The notes: a model not told the origin generated them from the letters alone. A DNA stretch of 64,000 nt from Paenibacillus ottowii (GCF_006874425.1 NZ_VIJZ01000005.1:186001-250000), one strand, 5' to 3'; positions 27,393 through 37,743 are shown, numbered from the stretch's first letter. A program made the numbers and translations.

Positions 27393-27650
27393 TTAGCCTC
27401 TGCTCCGTCCAACGGAACGGAAGATCAAGCTTACAATTACGACCAGCACAATCGCACCAATCAATGCAGGAACGATGTAGAACGATCCGATTTCAGGACC
27501 CCAGTCACCCAGAATCAAGCTACCTAACCATCCACCGATAAAACCAGCGATGATGTTACCAATCACACCACCCGGAACATCACGACCTGCGATAATTCCT
27601 GCCAACCAACCAATAATACCACCAACAATCAATGCCCATAACCAACTCAT
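27393..27650 (-). CDS. GlsB/YeaQ/YmgE stress-response membrane protein
   Basis: The protein has 85 residues and three glycine-rich membrane segments with the family pattern GGIIGWLAGII, GNIIAGFIGGWLG and an Arg-rich end. GAGGTGA precedes the ATG. Family members are small membrane proteins linked to envelope stress; the exact role is unknown. Confidence 0.9.
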   Translation of the reverse strand: MSWLWALIVGGIIGWLAGIIAGRDVPGGVIGNIIAGFIGGWLGSLILGDWGPEIGSFYIVPALIGAIVLVVIVSLIFRSVGRSRG

Positions 27651-27947
27651 TTTGCGTCACCTCGTTTTAGTTTTTATCGTTGTGTTCTATTATTAACCAC
27701 TCGAACTCCTTTTGAATACACAGAGACCAATTGGTTAATATTACCACTCAATGGAACGCTGATTTGGAAGCTCGATACCATCCTACGTTCCCCCCCAGAC
27801 TATTTATGCTCTTTGTGTGGAAAGTGTGTCTCCTATCCGTTTTATCCTTGTATTCCTGCCTTTTTTGTGCCATCCTCACATTATGGCTTCATTGAAGTCA
27901 CTTCATGCATAAGGTACAAAAATAACAGATTAGAAGGAGTGACCCTA

Positions 27948-28211
27948 TTGGAGTGTCGAGTAGGATGTGCTGCATGTTGTATTGCCATTACAATTTCTTC
28001 CCCCATACCCGGCATGCCAAATGGAAAACCCGCTGGTGTTCCTTGCCCTCAGCTCACGCCCGATTACCGTTGCCAATTATTCGGCAAACCTGAGCGACCC
28101 GCTGTATGCAGTGGCTTTCATGCTGATGAGGATACATGCGGAAATACTAATGAACAAGCATTTGAGCTGCTAAGAGAGCTGGAGAAGTCCACTTTACCGA
28201 GTAAAGCATAA
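27948..28211 (+). CDS. YkgJ-type cysteine-cluster protein
   Basis: The TTG at 27948, with GAAGGAGT seven bases before, gives an 87-aa protein starting MECRVGCAACC. The Cys pattern CxxxCxxCC at the N-terminus, then C at PCPQL, CQLF and VCSGF, is the zinc/iron-chelating YkgJ (CxxCxxCC) family; function unknown. It is 36 bases upstream of the esterase and may share its transcript. Confidence 0.8.
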   Translation: MECRVGCAACCIAITISSPIPGMPNGKPAGVPCPQLTPDYRCQLFGKPERPAVCSGFHADEDTCGNTNEQAFELLRELEKSTLPSKA

Positions 28212-28247
28212 GTCGAACTCATTCGATATGAAGGAGAATTTTTGATT

Positions 28248-29204
28248 ATGAATGTTATTGAAAAAAGAATTGCCGAATTGAAGCAGTATGGTCCTGATCT
28301 TACCACCCCTAAAGATATGCATTTATTCTGGGACAAAACACTGGAGGAAGTTCAAGCCAAACCTGTACGTGCGTTCAAAACGCCCATAGAAACACCGTAT
28401 CCTCATATGACGGCCTATCGGGTTACTTTTGAGGGGGTCGATGATACGCCTCTGCATGCCTGGTATGTCCGCCCCCGATTTGCTGGAGATCAAAAGCTGC
28501 CGTGCATCGTTCTATTTCATGGCTACACAGGCGGAAAAGGCTATCCTGAAGATTATTCATCCTGGCTAATGCTGGGCTTTGCTGTATTGGCGGTAGATGT
28601 CCGTGGTCAGGGAGGAGAAACGGGAGATCATCGGAAAGATCCTCACGGGACGGTTAAAGGCTGGGTCACAAAAGGAATATTGGACAAGGATACCTGCTAC
28701 TACAAAACGATTACAACCGATGCCCTTAGAGCTGTAGATTGGGCGGCGGAGCAGTCCGATGTCGACTCAGCTAAAATCGCCATTAGCGGCGCGAGCCAGG
28801 GCGGTGGGCTTGCATTAATGGTGGCTGCGCTCAGCGATAAAGCTGCAACTACAGTAGCAGACATTCCCAATATGTGTCATATGGATTTTGGTATGATGAA
28901 TTCTACCAGTTCACTGACCGAAGCTGCCGAATTCGCAAACCGCTTCCCCGAGCATTTGGAGCAGGTACTACATACATTAAGTTATTTTGACGTGATGAAT
29001 CTGGCTCATCGCATTCGTATCCCGGTCATGGTATCTGTAGGGCTGAAGGATACGGTGTGCATGCCAGAGACGATTTTCGCCGCTTATAACCGCATTGAAT
29101 CACCCAAAACGATTGAAGTTTATCCGTTCACCGGACATTGGGTTGAAGGTTTCCACAGACGCAAGACGGCTGAATTTTTAGTTCAAACCCTAGCATTACA
29201 TTGA
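28248..29204 (+). CDS. CE7 acetyl esterase (acetylxylan / cephalosporin C deacetylase)
   Basis: This 318-aa alpha/beta hydrolase of carbohydrate esterase family 7 has no signal peptide and so acts in the cytoplasm, removing acetyl groups from xylo-oligosaccharides. Visible: the RGQ motif in DVRGQGG, nucleophile Ser in GASQGG (near 181), Asp in GLKDTVCMP (near 266) and His in FTGHW (near 297). A TTG two codons earlier is an alternative start closer to AAGGAG. The context with a secreted cellulase nearby fits plant polysaccharide use. Confidence 0.93.
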   Translation: MNVIEKRIAELKQYGPDLTTPKDMHLFWDKTLEEVQAKPVRAFKTPIETPYPHMTAYRVTFEGVDDTPLHAWYVRPRFAGDQKLPCIVLFHGYTGGKGYPEDYSSWLMLGFAVLAVDVRGQGGETGDHRKDPHGTVKGWVTKGILDKDTCYYKTITTDALRAVDWAAEQSDVDSAKIAISGASQGGGLALMVAALSDKAATTVADIPNMCHMDFGMMNSTSSLTEAAEFANRFPEHLEQVLHTLSYFDVMNLAHRIRIPVMVSVGLKDTVCMPETIFAAYNRIESPKTIEVYPFTGHWVEGFHRRKTAEFLVQTLALH

Positions 29205-29235
29205 GTTAACGGTTTCCCCCGGGTTTTCGGTGCAT

Positions 29236-29281
29236 AAAAAAAAGAAAGAACACCACGCACCATCTGCGCAATGTTCTTTCT
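29236..29281 (-). terminator. Terminator of the 107-aa membrane protein gene
   Basis: AGAAAGAACA and TGTTCTTTCT form a perfect 10-bp stem; on the minus strand it is followed by a run of T residues. Confidence 0.75.
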
Positions 29282-29367
29282 ACTGCATCGGAGCAAGTCC
29301 CGCTTCCACAGACAGGAGACAAAAGACAAACTCCTATGGCCCTCACAACAAAACACCTCTACCAGGT

Positions 29368-29691
29368 TTACGATGCAGTTCGCTGTTCTGCTGCCGAGTC
29401 CCCTGTCCATTTTCTCACCCAAACAAAATCCATAATCATTAGACCAAACGGAATGAAGGAGGCAAACATAATAAAAAGAGGTCTTCGTATAGACCAATGC
29501 AATGCGGTTTTTCCATAGATCAAAGCAACGAGGAGCAACAGAAAGCTCACCCTGTATATGTTACCAATCACCATAACCGCCTGGGTCATGCCCGCAGCTT
29601 GCAGCGGCTGGTGGGTGAATAGTATCGCCAAATACGCTATAGCTTGAATCCAGAGCATGAGCCGTACACGCCCCAAAGGTGTTCTTAACAC
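29368..29691 (-). CDS. Small membrane protein, unknown
   Basis: The protein has 107 residues with a GTG start preceded by GAGGGG nine bases away. Three membrane segments are apparent (about 10-26, 43-60 and 70-92). No family is recognised. It has its own terminator and lies divergent from the flavin monooxygenase. Confidence 0.6.
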   Translation of the reverse strand: MLRTPLGRVRLMLWIQAIAYLAILFTHQPLQAAGMTQAVMVIGNIYRVSFLLLLVALIYGKTALHWSIRRPLFIMFASFIPFGLMIMDFVWVRKWTGDSAAEQRTAS

Positions 29692-29843
29692 AAATTCAAT
29701 CCCCTCTCCATGAGCAGGGATGTTCTCTCATCCCTTATGCATCTTTTATTATAACGAAAAGATCCTCAAACTCCAACCTATCCATTTTGGGTTTTGACCT
29801 AATGAGTTGTGTTTGATACAGTTGTGTAAGAGGTGATTGCAAA

Positions 29844-30848
29844 ATGCTTAAACTGGGTATACTGGACCAGTCTCATATTCCTGAAGGCGGTACCGCTCAA
29901 GATGCATTATCTAATACAACCCATTTAGCACGTGAAGCTGATCAACTGGGGTACAGCCGTTATTGGGTATCCGAGCATCATGCGTCCAAGACACTAGCGC
30001 ACTCCAGCCCCGAGGTGCTGATCGCGCATTTGGCTGCTCATACATCGCGCATTCGTGTGGGTTCAGGCGGGATTATGCTTCCACACTATAGCGCATATAA
30101 AGTAGCTGAAAATTTCCGCTTGCTGGAAGCGCTCCACCCAGGACGTATTGACTTGGGAATAGGGCGTGCTCCAGGCGGCTTGCCACTGGCTACCCGCGCT
30201 TTGCAGGAAGGGAAATACCAAGCTGTCGAACAATATCCGCAGCAGATTTTAGATTTAATAGACTACTTCCATGATTCGGTGCCTGACAATCATCGGTTTG
30301 CCGGTCTTCACGCTTCCCCGATGATATCGACCGTACCTGAGTTATGGTTGCTTGGCTCCAGCGGGGAGAGTGCCCGATTGGCCGCCATGATGGGCGCCTC
30401 CTATGCCTTTGCCCAATTTTTTGGTACTCCGGGCGGCATAGAAGCTACTGCGCGTTATCACGAGCAATTCATGCCTTCGATCTTAGGAGATAAGCCCCAT
30501 TCCATGGCAGCAGTTACAGTAGCCTGCGCTGAAACCGAAGAGGAAGCTGAACAGTTGGCGTCCAGTGCTAGTTTGTATTTCCTTTTACTCATGCAGGGTA
30601 AAGAAATGGATTCTCTTCCGTCGGCGGAAACAGCCATGTCCTATCCATATACAGAATTTGATCGTGAGCGGCTGCGTCAGTCCGCAGCATCGCGTGTTGT
30701 GGGTACACCTGAACAGTGTAAGGAACAACTGCTGAGACTGGCTGAGCAGTATCGTACTGATGAGTTACTGATCGTTTCATCGATTCATGACTTTGATAAG
30801 CGTGTTCAGTCCTATCGGCTGCTGGCCAAAGCTTTTAATTTGGTATAA
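29844..30848 (+). CDS. Luciferase-like (LLM) flavin-dependent oxidoreductase
   Basis: This 334-aa cytoplasmic TIM-barrel enzyme of the bacterial-luciferase-like superfamily (MsnO8-type subgroup) has LGILDQSHIPEG at the start, RYWVSEHHAS near residue 44, GSGGIMLPHYSAYKVAENFRLL near 72-95 and the glycine-rich flavin phosphate region LGSSGESARLAA. It uses FMNH2 and O2 or F420-like chemistry; the substrate is unknown. It is monocistronic with a strong terminator. Confidence 0.9.
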   Translation: MLKLGILDQSHIPEGGTAQDALSNTTHLAREADQLGYSRYWVSEHHASKTLAHSSPEVLIAHLAAHTSRIRVGSGGIMLPHYSAYKVAENFRLLEALHPGRIDLGIGRAPGGLPLATRALQEGKYQAVEQYPQQILDLIDYFHDSVPDNHRFAGLHASPMISTVPELWLLGSSGESARLAAMMGASYAFAQFFGTPGGIEATARYHEQFMPSILGDKPHSMAAVTVACAETEEEAEQLASSASLYFLLLMQGKEMDSLPSAETAMSYPYTEFDRERLRQSAASRVVGTPEQCKEQLLRLAEQYRTDELLIVSSIHDFDKRVQSYRLLAKAFNLV

Positions 30849-30885
30849 ACAGAAGGTTGAACTAAGGCTAATTTTCAGCACATTA

Positions 30886-30923
30886 AAACCCCCGCCTGCC
30901 TATAATGGCAACAGCGGGGGTTT
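30886..30923 (+). terminator. Terminator after LLM oxidoreductase gene
   Basis: AAACCCCCGC and GCGGGGGTTT form a perfect 10-bp stem followed by GTTGT. Confidence 0.75.
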
Positions 30924-31129
30924 GTTGTAGAGGATCGGTTCATTAGAACCAACCCATCCGTACTATAGAAGTAGTGTAGACACCACTAAAGTTGAATGCC
31001 GTATGGTACTTTGGTAGTATATACCATACACCAAAGGCGTACACACTGTACTTCATATCTTCAAAAGACCGCAACCAAAAGTCCTATATATCTTACTCGT
31101 TCAGTAGTTAGTAGTAGCTACAGCATATC

Positions 31130-32749
31130 CTAGGGTTCTATGCCCCATACCAGCTTACCTTGCTGATATACGGTGCCGTGGTCCCAGTCTGCAAATGCTG
31201 TTTGGGTTGCTCCATAGGAGTAATCGTTAGTCTCATCAAAATTGCTCCAATTCGCTGCGTGAATACGAGATTGAATTTCTCCGGTTTCGCCGCCGGGCTG
31301 AATCGTTCCCGCTCCATCTGTGAAGGAAATCTCCACATATTTATCAGCCTTGGACTTCGGATTTGGCAAAGTTACAAAAGTTGCTTTTACCTTTTCATTA
31401 CCAATCTTGGCCCAATCTACAAAAAACTGCTGAGCTTGTTTGCTCTCATCTGTGTAATAGTAGCGAATTTTCAGGTCACTCAACTTCACAGCTGTTTTTC
31501 CGGTATTTTTGATATTAAATTGAGGCCGGATTGCATTATCCTTGGCGTTCGTGTCATCGGTGCGATATTGAAGCACAATCCCTTCATTATTACCGCCTGG
31601 TGTACTTCCACTGTGATCGCCACCGTTATTTCCACCATTGTTATTACTACCATTGTTATTACCACCATTGTTGCCATCTCCGCCGCTATTCCCGCCGTTG
31701 CTTCCTCCACCATGATTGCTGGAGCCTTCCAGAATCGCCTGTTTTACAAATTTGCCGGAAGCCGTTAATTGTGAATCAGGCCATCCACCCTTGCGGTCGG
31801 CACCAGGCAACAGGGCAGCAGAGGTCTCATTTTTGTCGGAAAGCGACCAATTGGCCCAACTGATTTTGCGACTGGCCATAAAATCAGTCCATACTTTGGA
31901 TTCATTCAGGAACGGACCACCGTTACCCGAAGCGTCACTTGTACCCCACTCGGTAGCAAAAATGCCTACACCTTTGTTCAGGGCATAATCAATCCGATCA
32001 CGTAAAGATTGTCCATGTGTACCTGCATAGAAATGCACGGTATACATTGTATTTTTATCTGGAAGCGGATGGTCTGCTGCATCTTGTACATCCTGGCTCC
32101 AGGTACCTGTTCCTACAATAATAATATTATCCGGATCCTTAGCGCGGATCACCTGAGTTACCTCAGATGCATAAGGCCGGATTTGATTGTTCCAGTTCAC
32201 ATTCCCATTTGGCTCATTAGCGAGTTCATAGATAACGTTGGGCAAATGACCATACTTGGTGGAAAATTCATTAAAGAAAGCTTTCGCTTCATTTTTATGA
32301 ATGTTCGGATCGCCATCAGAGAGAATGTGCCAGTCAATAATGACGTACAGACCCAGTTTCTGTGCTGCCTCAATCGCTTCCTTCACTTTGTTTTTCAATG
32401 AAGGGTTGGCAATATATCCGTTTTCTTCAGTGTACAATGCAACTCGAAATACGGAAATGCCCCAATCGTCCCGCAACCATTTCATGGTGTCCTGATTTAC
32501 CAGATCCCCAAACCACTGTACGCCATGAGAACTAATACCTTTGAGCTGTACAGGTTGTCCATTTTTATCCACCAATTTACCGTTCTTTACTGAAAGTTGT
32601 CCGTAACGTTCCACTGGGGTCGTCCCGGCCGCCGCTGCTGTTGGCGCATTCCAATTGAATCCATTCGTTAATGTTAATAGCATCACTGCTGTTAACAGTA
32701 CTGCTACTCTTTTTGCGATCCTTGGCAGGACCCATTGCCTGTTCATCAT
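31130..32749 (-). CDS. Secreted endoglucanase, GH5 with CBM3
   Basis: This 539-aa extracellular beta-1,4-endoglucanase has a signal peptide (about 1-40), a GH5 catalytic domain at about 50-340 with the acid/base Glu in ELANEPNG (near 180) and nucleophile Glu in FATEWGTS (near 265), then a Gly/Asn/Ser-rich linker (about 350-390) and a C-terminal family 3 cellulose-binding module (395-539). The layout matches Paenibacillus/Bacillus Cel5 enzymes. The linker is coded by short GGN-rich repeats prone to slippage. It is a single gene on the minus strand. Confidence 0.95.
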   Translation of the reverse strand: MMNRQWVLPRIAKRVAVLLTAVMLLTLTNGFNWNAPTAAAAGTTPVERYGQLSVKNGKLVDKNGQPVQLKGISSHGVQWFGDLVNQDTMKWLRDDWGISVFRVALYTEENGYIANPSLKNKVKEAIEAAQKLGLYVIIDWHILSDGDPNIHKNEAKAFFNEFSTKYGHLPNVIYELANEPNGNVNWNNQIRPYASEVTQVIRAKDPDNIIIVGTGTWSQDVQDAADHPLPDKNTMYTVHFYAGTHGQSLRDRIDYALNKGVGIFATEWGTSDASGNGGPFLNESKVWTDFMASRKISWANWSLSDKNETSAALLPGADRKGGWPDSQLTASGKFVKQAILEGSSNHGGGSNGGNSGGDGNNGGNNNGSNNNGGNNGGDHSGSTPGGNNEGIVLQYRTDDTNAKDNAIRPQFNIKNTGKTAVKLSDLKIRYYYTDESKQAQQFFVDWAKIGNEKVKATFVTLPNPKSKADKYVEISFTDGAGTIQPGGETGEIQSRIHAANWSNFDETNDYSYGATQTAFADWDHGTVYQQGKLVWGIEP

Positions 32750-33051
32750 TTACACGTTCCTTCCTTTTTATAAATTAGATGAGACTTATCAGTGCGTTGT
32801 TCTCTGCTTTTTCACCCCCTCCTTCGTACAATAAGAGGATCAGGTCCAACATTCGCTGTCACTTACCTGTATATGGATGCTACTACTATTATAGTTATTT
32901 CTATATTGTATTACGACTTTATCTCAGAAAATGAATAAGAAGTCACGGTTTTGGGATATGTATCCCTTGGTTGGCTCCTGTAGAGTACTAAAGGGACAAA
33001 AGCCTCATAGCCTATTGAAAAATTTGGCTAGTCTTAGCTGATTAAATGGCT
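32750..33051. other. Upstream region of the endoglucanase gene
   Basis: No gene is seen. A TATAAT-like -10 for the minus strand lies around 32908-32913 without a clear -35; catabolite control is possible but no convincing cre site was found. Confidence 0.4.
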
Positions 33052-33096
33052 AAAAAAAGACTGCTTCCCGATGCCTAGGCCCGGTACAGCAGTCTT
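33052..33096 (-). terminator. Terminator of the 33159-33410 gene
   Basis: AAGACTGCT and AGCAGTCTT form a 9-bp stem, followed on the minus strand by a T7 run. Confidence 0.8.
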
Positions 33097-33158
33097 GTCA
33101 TGATCTTATATGTGAGCGAATAATGTAAAAAATATCGTCTTATCGTGTGATGTCCCTA

Positions 33159-33410
33159 TTACCCCTTAGCGGCAGCTTGAGGTTCTTGGGTTGCCTGATC
33201 TTCGTTCATCTCGCCGCCATCCGTCGCTTGATCTGTCAGTACAGTCTCAGATGAGTTACCTATTACCTTGTCTATAAGTTGTAGCCAAGGTTCTTCACTT
33301 CCTCCACAGCTCTCAATATCACCGAGCAGGGATTCTAGTGTGGTTCCTTCTTCTGGCAAATCAATAACTAAACTGTCTTCGTCAACTTGGATGGTGCAGC
33401 AGGTTTTCAT
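33159..33410 (-). CDS. Small acidic protein, unknown
   Basis: The protein has 83 residues and is strongly acidic. It starts MKTCCTIQVDEDSLVIDLPEEG and its second half is low-complexity Glu/Gln/Ala. It has its own downstream terminator, which supports a real gene, but no family is recognised. Confidence 0.5.
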   Translation of the reverse strand: MKTCCTIQVDEDSLVIDLPEEGTTLESLLGDIESCGGSEEPWLQLIDKVIGNSSETVLTDQATDGGEMNEDQATQEPQAAAKG

Positions 33411-33620
33411 TGTAAATCCCTCGCTTAATTCTTATTTGAGCATGCAGTAGGCTTGCTCAGATGGGATAAACTCCCTCGGATTCACGGATAAGCCCTTTGA
33501 ATCCGTCTGAAATTATAACGCTAATGCACCCCAATTGCAATGAACAAACCTTGAATTTTTAAGAATTAGCGAGTATAGAAGAACGAAGGGTTCATGGCAG
33601 TAATTTGGATATATAGACAA

Positions 33621-35381
33621 TCAGCTCAAACATTCAGCAAGCTCTGTAAAAATTACTCCAAGCGCATAAGCCCCCGCATCTGGATAACCAAGACTTCTCT
33701 CTCCGACCGCTCCGGCACGTCCCATACGTGCCACGATGTCTTCTGTCTTTTTGGCCCCCAGTACAGCAGCTTGAGCACCTCGTACAAAGGCTGCCTTCAC
33801 GTCAACATTTGATTTCGCGCTCTCTATCCAGCTATCGGCACAGGGCACTAATGCATCAATAAGCGTTTTATCACCAACGACGGCTCCTCTCCCGAAAGAA
33901 CGTTCACCTGTCGATTGAATGCCTTGCACCGCAGCCTGCATCATATCTGCGAATTCGGCAACGGTCAGTTCGCTTCGATCGCCCGCAGATCGTGCCGCCG
34001 CGCGAAATGCCGAACCCCAGATTGGACCCGAAGCCCCACCACAGTATTCCATGATGACGAGCGAGCATGAATGTAGAAAGGTTCCCATCGTCAAAGATTC
34101 TTGGTCCAGGATGTCTCTCCATTCCCGTTTCAGCTGACGAAATCCCTTCGCCACACTCATGCCAAAGTCGCCGTCGCCTGCATGAGAATCAAGCTCGCAG
34201 AAAGGCACCTCATTCTTGATGATAACCGCACTCATTTTGTCAACCAGATAGATTAGATTGTTCAATGTAACTTTGTTATTCTCAATAGCCGCAAAATCAG
34301 GGGCGGTTTCCACCTCGAAAGATACCTGCCGATGTTCGTCTGCTACAGTTGAAAGATCCGTGAATTCAACGTGATCTACAGGTCCGGTTACCTTGAACGC
34401 AGGCGCGCTGCTTTCCTGGGAAAGTAGCGTTTTCAGTTCGTCGTCCAGCTTCATGATCGAAACTGAGATGCCCGCCATATCGATACTCGTCATATAATTG
34501 TTGACGAAAGCTCGATTGGTCTTGACCCCCTTCGCTGCTAGTTTGCGAGTGACCGCATAGTTGAAAAGGTACAGTTCTTGCAGAGGGGTACCTCCAAAAC
34601 CATTGATTAGCAGAGCGATTTCCCCGCTGAATCCGTTTTCGATCTGCATGTCTCGAAGGAGATCACTTACCATTCTGTCTGCCAGCGTATCCGCATCCGT
34701 CAGCTTTTCCCGTCTGATACCAGGCTCACCGTGGATGCCGACGCCGTACTCCATTTCATCATCCCCAAGCTCAAACGTTGGCGAGCCCTTCGCCGGCACG
34801 GTACATGATGTCAAGGCGAATCCGATACTACGTACATTGGCCGCTGCTTTCTCGGCCACTGTTTTGACTTCCGCCAGACTACGCCCCTCTTCAGCCGCTG
34901 CACCCGCGATCTTATGCACAAGCACCGTACCTGCTACACCGCGCCGCCCAACCGTGTATAGGCTGTCTTCTACAGCGATGTCGTCTTCAACCTTTACATA
35001 ATCCACTTCCAGACCGTCTTCAGCAGCGAGATGAGCGCCGTTTCTAAAGTTCATGATATCACCACTGTAGTTTTTGATAATCAGCAGTGTGCCTTTTTTC
35101 CCAGCTGTTGCTCGGATGGCCTGATACACCTGAATTTGCGAAGGCGAGGCAAAGACATCACCACAGACCGCCGCATCGAGCATCCCTTTGCCGACAAAGC
35201 CGGCATGTGCAGGCTCGTGCCCACTGCCGCCGCCGCTGATGAGCGTTACTTTCTCCGCGTTCAGTTCCTTTTTCTTGAGTACTTTATATTTGGGCAGGAA
35301 TTCCAACTCGGGATGCGCGAGCGCAATACCGCTGCACATCTCAAGGACCAAGTTCTCCGTACGGTTGATGACTTTTTTCAT
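33621..35381 (-). CDS. Dihydroxyacetone kinase, fused DhaK-DhaL
   Basis: This 586-aa cytoplasmic kinase phosphorylates dihydroxyacetone to DHAP. The N-terminal DhaK domain (1-330) has the GGGSGHEPAHAGFVG motif, whose region provides the His that binds the substrate. The C-terminal DhaL domain (about 385-586) has the ADP/Mg site 'ELDSHAGDGDFG' and 'GGASGPIWGSAF'. The fusion marks the ATP-dependent type, as in Citrobacter, not the PTS-dependent type. Its ATG is separated by one base from the stop of the glycerol dehydrogenase gene, so the two form an operon that converts glycerol to DHAP. Confidence 0.93.
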   Translation of the reverse strand: MKKVINRTENLVLEMCSGIALAHPELEFLPKYKVLKKKELNAEKVTLISGGGSGHEPAHAGFVGKGMLDAAVCGDVFASPSQIQVYQAIRATAGKKGTLLIIKNYSGDIMNFRNGAHLAAEDGLEVDYVKVEDDIAVEDSLYTVGRRGVAGTVLVHKIAGAAAEEGRSLAEVKTVAEKAAANVRSIGFALTSCTVPAKGSPTFELGDDEMEYGVGIHGEPGIRREKLTDADTLADRMVSDLLRDMQIENGFSGEIALLINGFGGTPLQELYLFNYAVTRKLAAKGVKTNRAFVNNYMTSIDMAGISVSIMKLDDELKTLLSQESSAPAFKVTGPVDHVEFTDLSTVADEHRQVSFEVETAPDFAAIENNKVTLNNLIYLVDKMSAVIIKNEVPFCELDSHAGDGDFGMSVAKGFRQLKREWRDILDQESLTMGTFLHSCSLVIMEYCGGASGPIWGSAFRAAARSAGDRSELTVAEFADMMQAAVQGIQSTGERSFGRGAVVGDKTLIDALVPCADSWIESAKSNVDVKAAFVRGAQAAVLGAKKTEDIVARMGRAGAVGERSLGYPDAGAYALGVIFTELAECLS

Positions 35382-35382
35382 G

Positions 35383-36516
35383 CTACTTTACCTCCGCTTT
35401 GTATTGGCTGCCGATTCGATCGGCCTCAGCAATGGCCGCCGCAACCTGCTCCACCGTGATCGGAAACGGCATCGCATGAATCGATTCCTCCTCAATGCAG
35501 GCCTTGGCAGCCACTTCCATCAGTTCTTCCGGACTGATATGATCAACGCCGATATCAGCCAGGCAGACTGGCAAACCGACAGTTAGACAGAAATCTAGCA
35601 CCTGATGCAATTCCTCTGTCGGTGCGTTTTCGAGCACCAGCTGTGCGATCGTACCGAAGGCGACTTTCTCTCCATGGTAATAGTGGTGCGTACCTTCCAA
35701 AATGGTGAGTCCATCATGAATCGCATGGGCCGCAGCAAGTCCGCCGCTTTCGAAGCCAAGGCCTGAGAGTAAAATATTAGTTTCAACGATATTTTCGAGT
35801 GCTTGTGTAACTTGATTTTCATCGCATGCCGCTTTGGCTTTGGCGCCGTCTTTTAAGAGCATTTCATAACATAACGTTGCAAGTGCCATCGCCGCATTCG
35901 TCCCTACGGCTGGAGCACACTGACCTTCGCATACTCCGTTAGGTAGTCCGGCGTTAACCCTGGAGTAAGAACGGGAGGTCGCACGGGCTTCAAAGTAAGT
36001 CGAAAGTGCATCCCCCATACCTGATACGAGGAATCGGGTTGGTGCATTAGTGATTACAGTGGTGTCGACTAATACGACACTTGGGCTTTGTTTAAAATAA
36101 GCGTAATCGTCAAAGGCGCCTTCCGGGGTATAAAGAACGGCCGAATGACTTGTGGGCGCATCCGTCGCAGCAATCGTCGGACAGATAATAAGCGCTTCCC
36201 CTTGTGCCACACATTTCGCTGCATCAATCGCTTTGCCACCACCGAGACCAACGATGCAATCACATCCATTCGCAGTGGCGATTTCCTGAAGTCTAGACAC
36301 TTCCTGTCTGGAACACTCACCCATAAAACCGCTTTCAACAAAGGTTACGTTATACTTTTCCGTAGTGGAATCAAGCTTATCTTTCACCCGTGCCACATCA
36401 GCAGGATGCGCGATCAGTAAAGCAGATTTGCCGAAAGTGCTCACATAGTAACCCAAATTCAACAATTCGTTTTCACCTTGTACATATTTGCTTGGGCTAA
36501 TAAATGCTTTTCTCAT
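35383..36516 (-). CDS. gldA: Glycerol dehydrogenase
   Basis: This 377-aa NAD-dependent, metal-dependent polyol dehydrogenase oxidises glycerol to dihydroxyacetone. It has the nucleotide motif GLGGGKAIDAAK, the conserved DAPTSHSAV segment with the first metal-site Asp region, and the metal-binding His pair in HAIHDG and THHYYHGE. It starts MRKAFISPSKYVQGENEL, typical for GldA. It is followed directly by the DHA kinase gene and lies divergent from the PocR-AraC regulator. Confidence 0.93.
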   Translation of the reverse strand: MRKAFISPSKYVQGENELLNLGYYVSTFGKSALLIAHPADVARVKDKLDSTTEKYNVTFVESGFMGECSRQEVSRLQEIATANGCDCIVGLGGGKAIDAAKCVAQGEALIICPTIAATDAPTSHSAVLYTPEGAFDDYAYFKQSPSVVLVDTTVITNAPTRFLVSGMGDALSTYFEARATSRSYSRVNAGLPNGVCEGQCAPAVGTNAAMALATLCYEMLLKDGAKAKAACDENQVTQALENIVETNILLSGLGFESGGLAAAHAIHDGLTILEGTHHYYHGEKVAFGTIAQLVLENAPTEELHQVLDFCLTVGLPVCLADIGVDHISPEELMEVAAKACIEEESIHAMPFPITVEQVAAAIAEADRIGSQYKAEVK

Positions 36517-36631
36517 CTATAATTCCTCCCTTTATTGTGTTGGTTTCGTTCTGAATTAAACTATAAACGAACCGTGTAAACTTTACATTGGAGGAATCAA
36601 GGAATATATTATAATCTGCAATCGTATTTTT

Positions 36632-36649
36632 TTGCACTGAAGAATGCAA
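36632..36649. promoter_or_regulatory. Inverted repeat in the gldA / regulator intergenic region
   Basis: TTGCA and TGCAA flank 8 bases between the divergent genes. It is a candidate binding site for the AraC-type activator. Confidence 0.3.
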
Positions 36650-36695
36650 ATTGTACTTTCTTGTTGTTGCTTACAGGATAATTTACCACTAAGGG

Positions 36696-37736
36696 ATGAG
36701 AAGCTTGCTACGTGAACATTTGAGCATCCAGAAAATCTTTGATTTGAAAAAGTGGGAGCAGTTGCAGGATTCATTGGCATCCGTTACCAAATTGGCCATT
36801 CTCACCGTCGATTATAGAGGAAATCCGGTAACCAGCCACAGCCAATGCCAATCGTTCTGCAAGAAGGTTCGCCAAGATGAGAATCTCCTTCCTTATTGCC
36901 AAAAATGTGACTCTCGTGGTGGACTTGAGGCCGTGCGTTCTAACAAACCTTACATTTATCTCTGTCATTATGACATCGTTGACATCGCGGTACCGATCAT
37001 TATCGACGATAAGTATATCGGCGCCGTCATGGCAGGCCAGGTTCGCCTAGCCGATCCTTCGAGCGCTTTACATTTGGAACAGATCCTCACGTCCAAAAAT
37101 GAAAAGCTGTACAGCTCCAAATGGGAGGAACTTAAGGACTACTACGCCGATCTGCCGACAATGACCTATCAGGAAATTCAGATGATCTCCAACATGTTAT
37201 CCTTATTATGTAATTATATTGTTGAAGAAGCGATGAACAAAAATCTTCTTGCGGAAATGTTTGAAAAGGCTTCGGCCATCAAGTCCACTCCGCAGTTGTC
37301 CGAGATCCTTCCTGGCTACTCGCTGAAGCATATCGAAAGCCTTAAGAAAGAAATGAATAATATCTTAGCAGATGCCTATCTGAACTCCTCAGGGGATGAG
37401 GATATTCTGTGCGGAAATCCTGTACTCAAACCCGCCTTTGAATATATTTACGAGCACAAGGGTGAAAATTTTTCTCTAAAAGCCATGGCTGACTTGTGTC
37501 ACATTAGTCCAAGCTATTTTAGCCGGCTGTTTGCCAAAGAAACGGGCGAAAATTTCTCCAGCTATCTTTCCCGCTTGAAGATGAAATGGGCGAAGCAACT
37601 GCTCGAAGCTACAGATATTCCGGTATCACAGATCAGTAGCGAGCTCGGCTTCAATGAGCCGGGGTATTTTATTAAAATATTCAAAAAGTATGAAGGTACG
37701 ACACCTGCGGTGTACCGAAAGTATTACAAGGGATAA
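36696..37736 (+). CDS. PocR-domain AraC-family activator
   Basis: This 346-aa cytoplasmic regulator has an N-terminal PocR ligand-binding domain (about 15-175) with its cysteine pair region (CKKVRQDENLLPYCQKC) and a C-terminal AraC DNA-binding domain of two helix-turn-helix units (about 245-345: 'ISPSYFSRLFAKETG' and 'VSQISSELGFNEPGYFIKIF'). PocR domains bind small polyols such as 1,2-propanediol or glycerol derivatives, so it probably activates the divergent gldA-dhaKL operon. AAGGG directly abuts the ATG; the TTG at 36705 has the same site nine bases before and may be the true start. Confidence 0.9.
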   Translation: MRSLLREHLSIQKIFDLKKWEQLQDSLASVTKLAILTVDYRGNPVTSHSQCQSFCKKVRQDENLLPYCQKCDSRGGLEAVRSNKPYIYLCHYDIVDIAVPIIIDDKYIGAVMAGQVRLADPSSALHLEQILTSKNEKLYSSKWEELKDYYADLPTMTYQEIQMISNMLSLLCNYIVEEAMNKNLLAEMFEKASAIKSTPQLSEILPGYSLKHIESLKKEMNNILADAYLNSSGDEDILCGNPVLKPAFEYIYEHKGENFSLKAMADLCHISPSYFSRLFAKETGENFSSYLSRLKMKWAKQLLEATDIPVSQISSELGFNEPGYFIKIFKKYEGTTPAVYRKYYKG

Positions 37737-37743
37737 ATAAACG

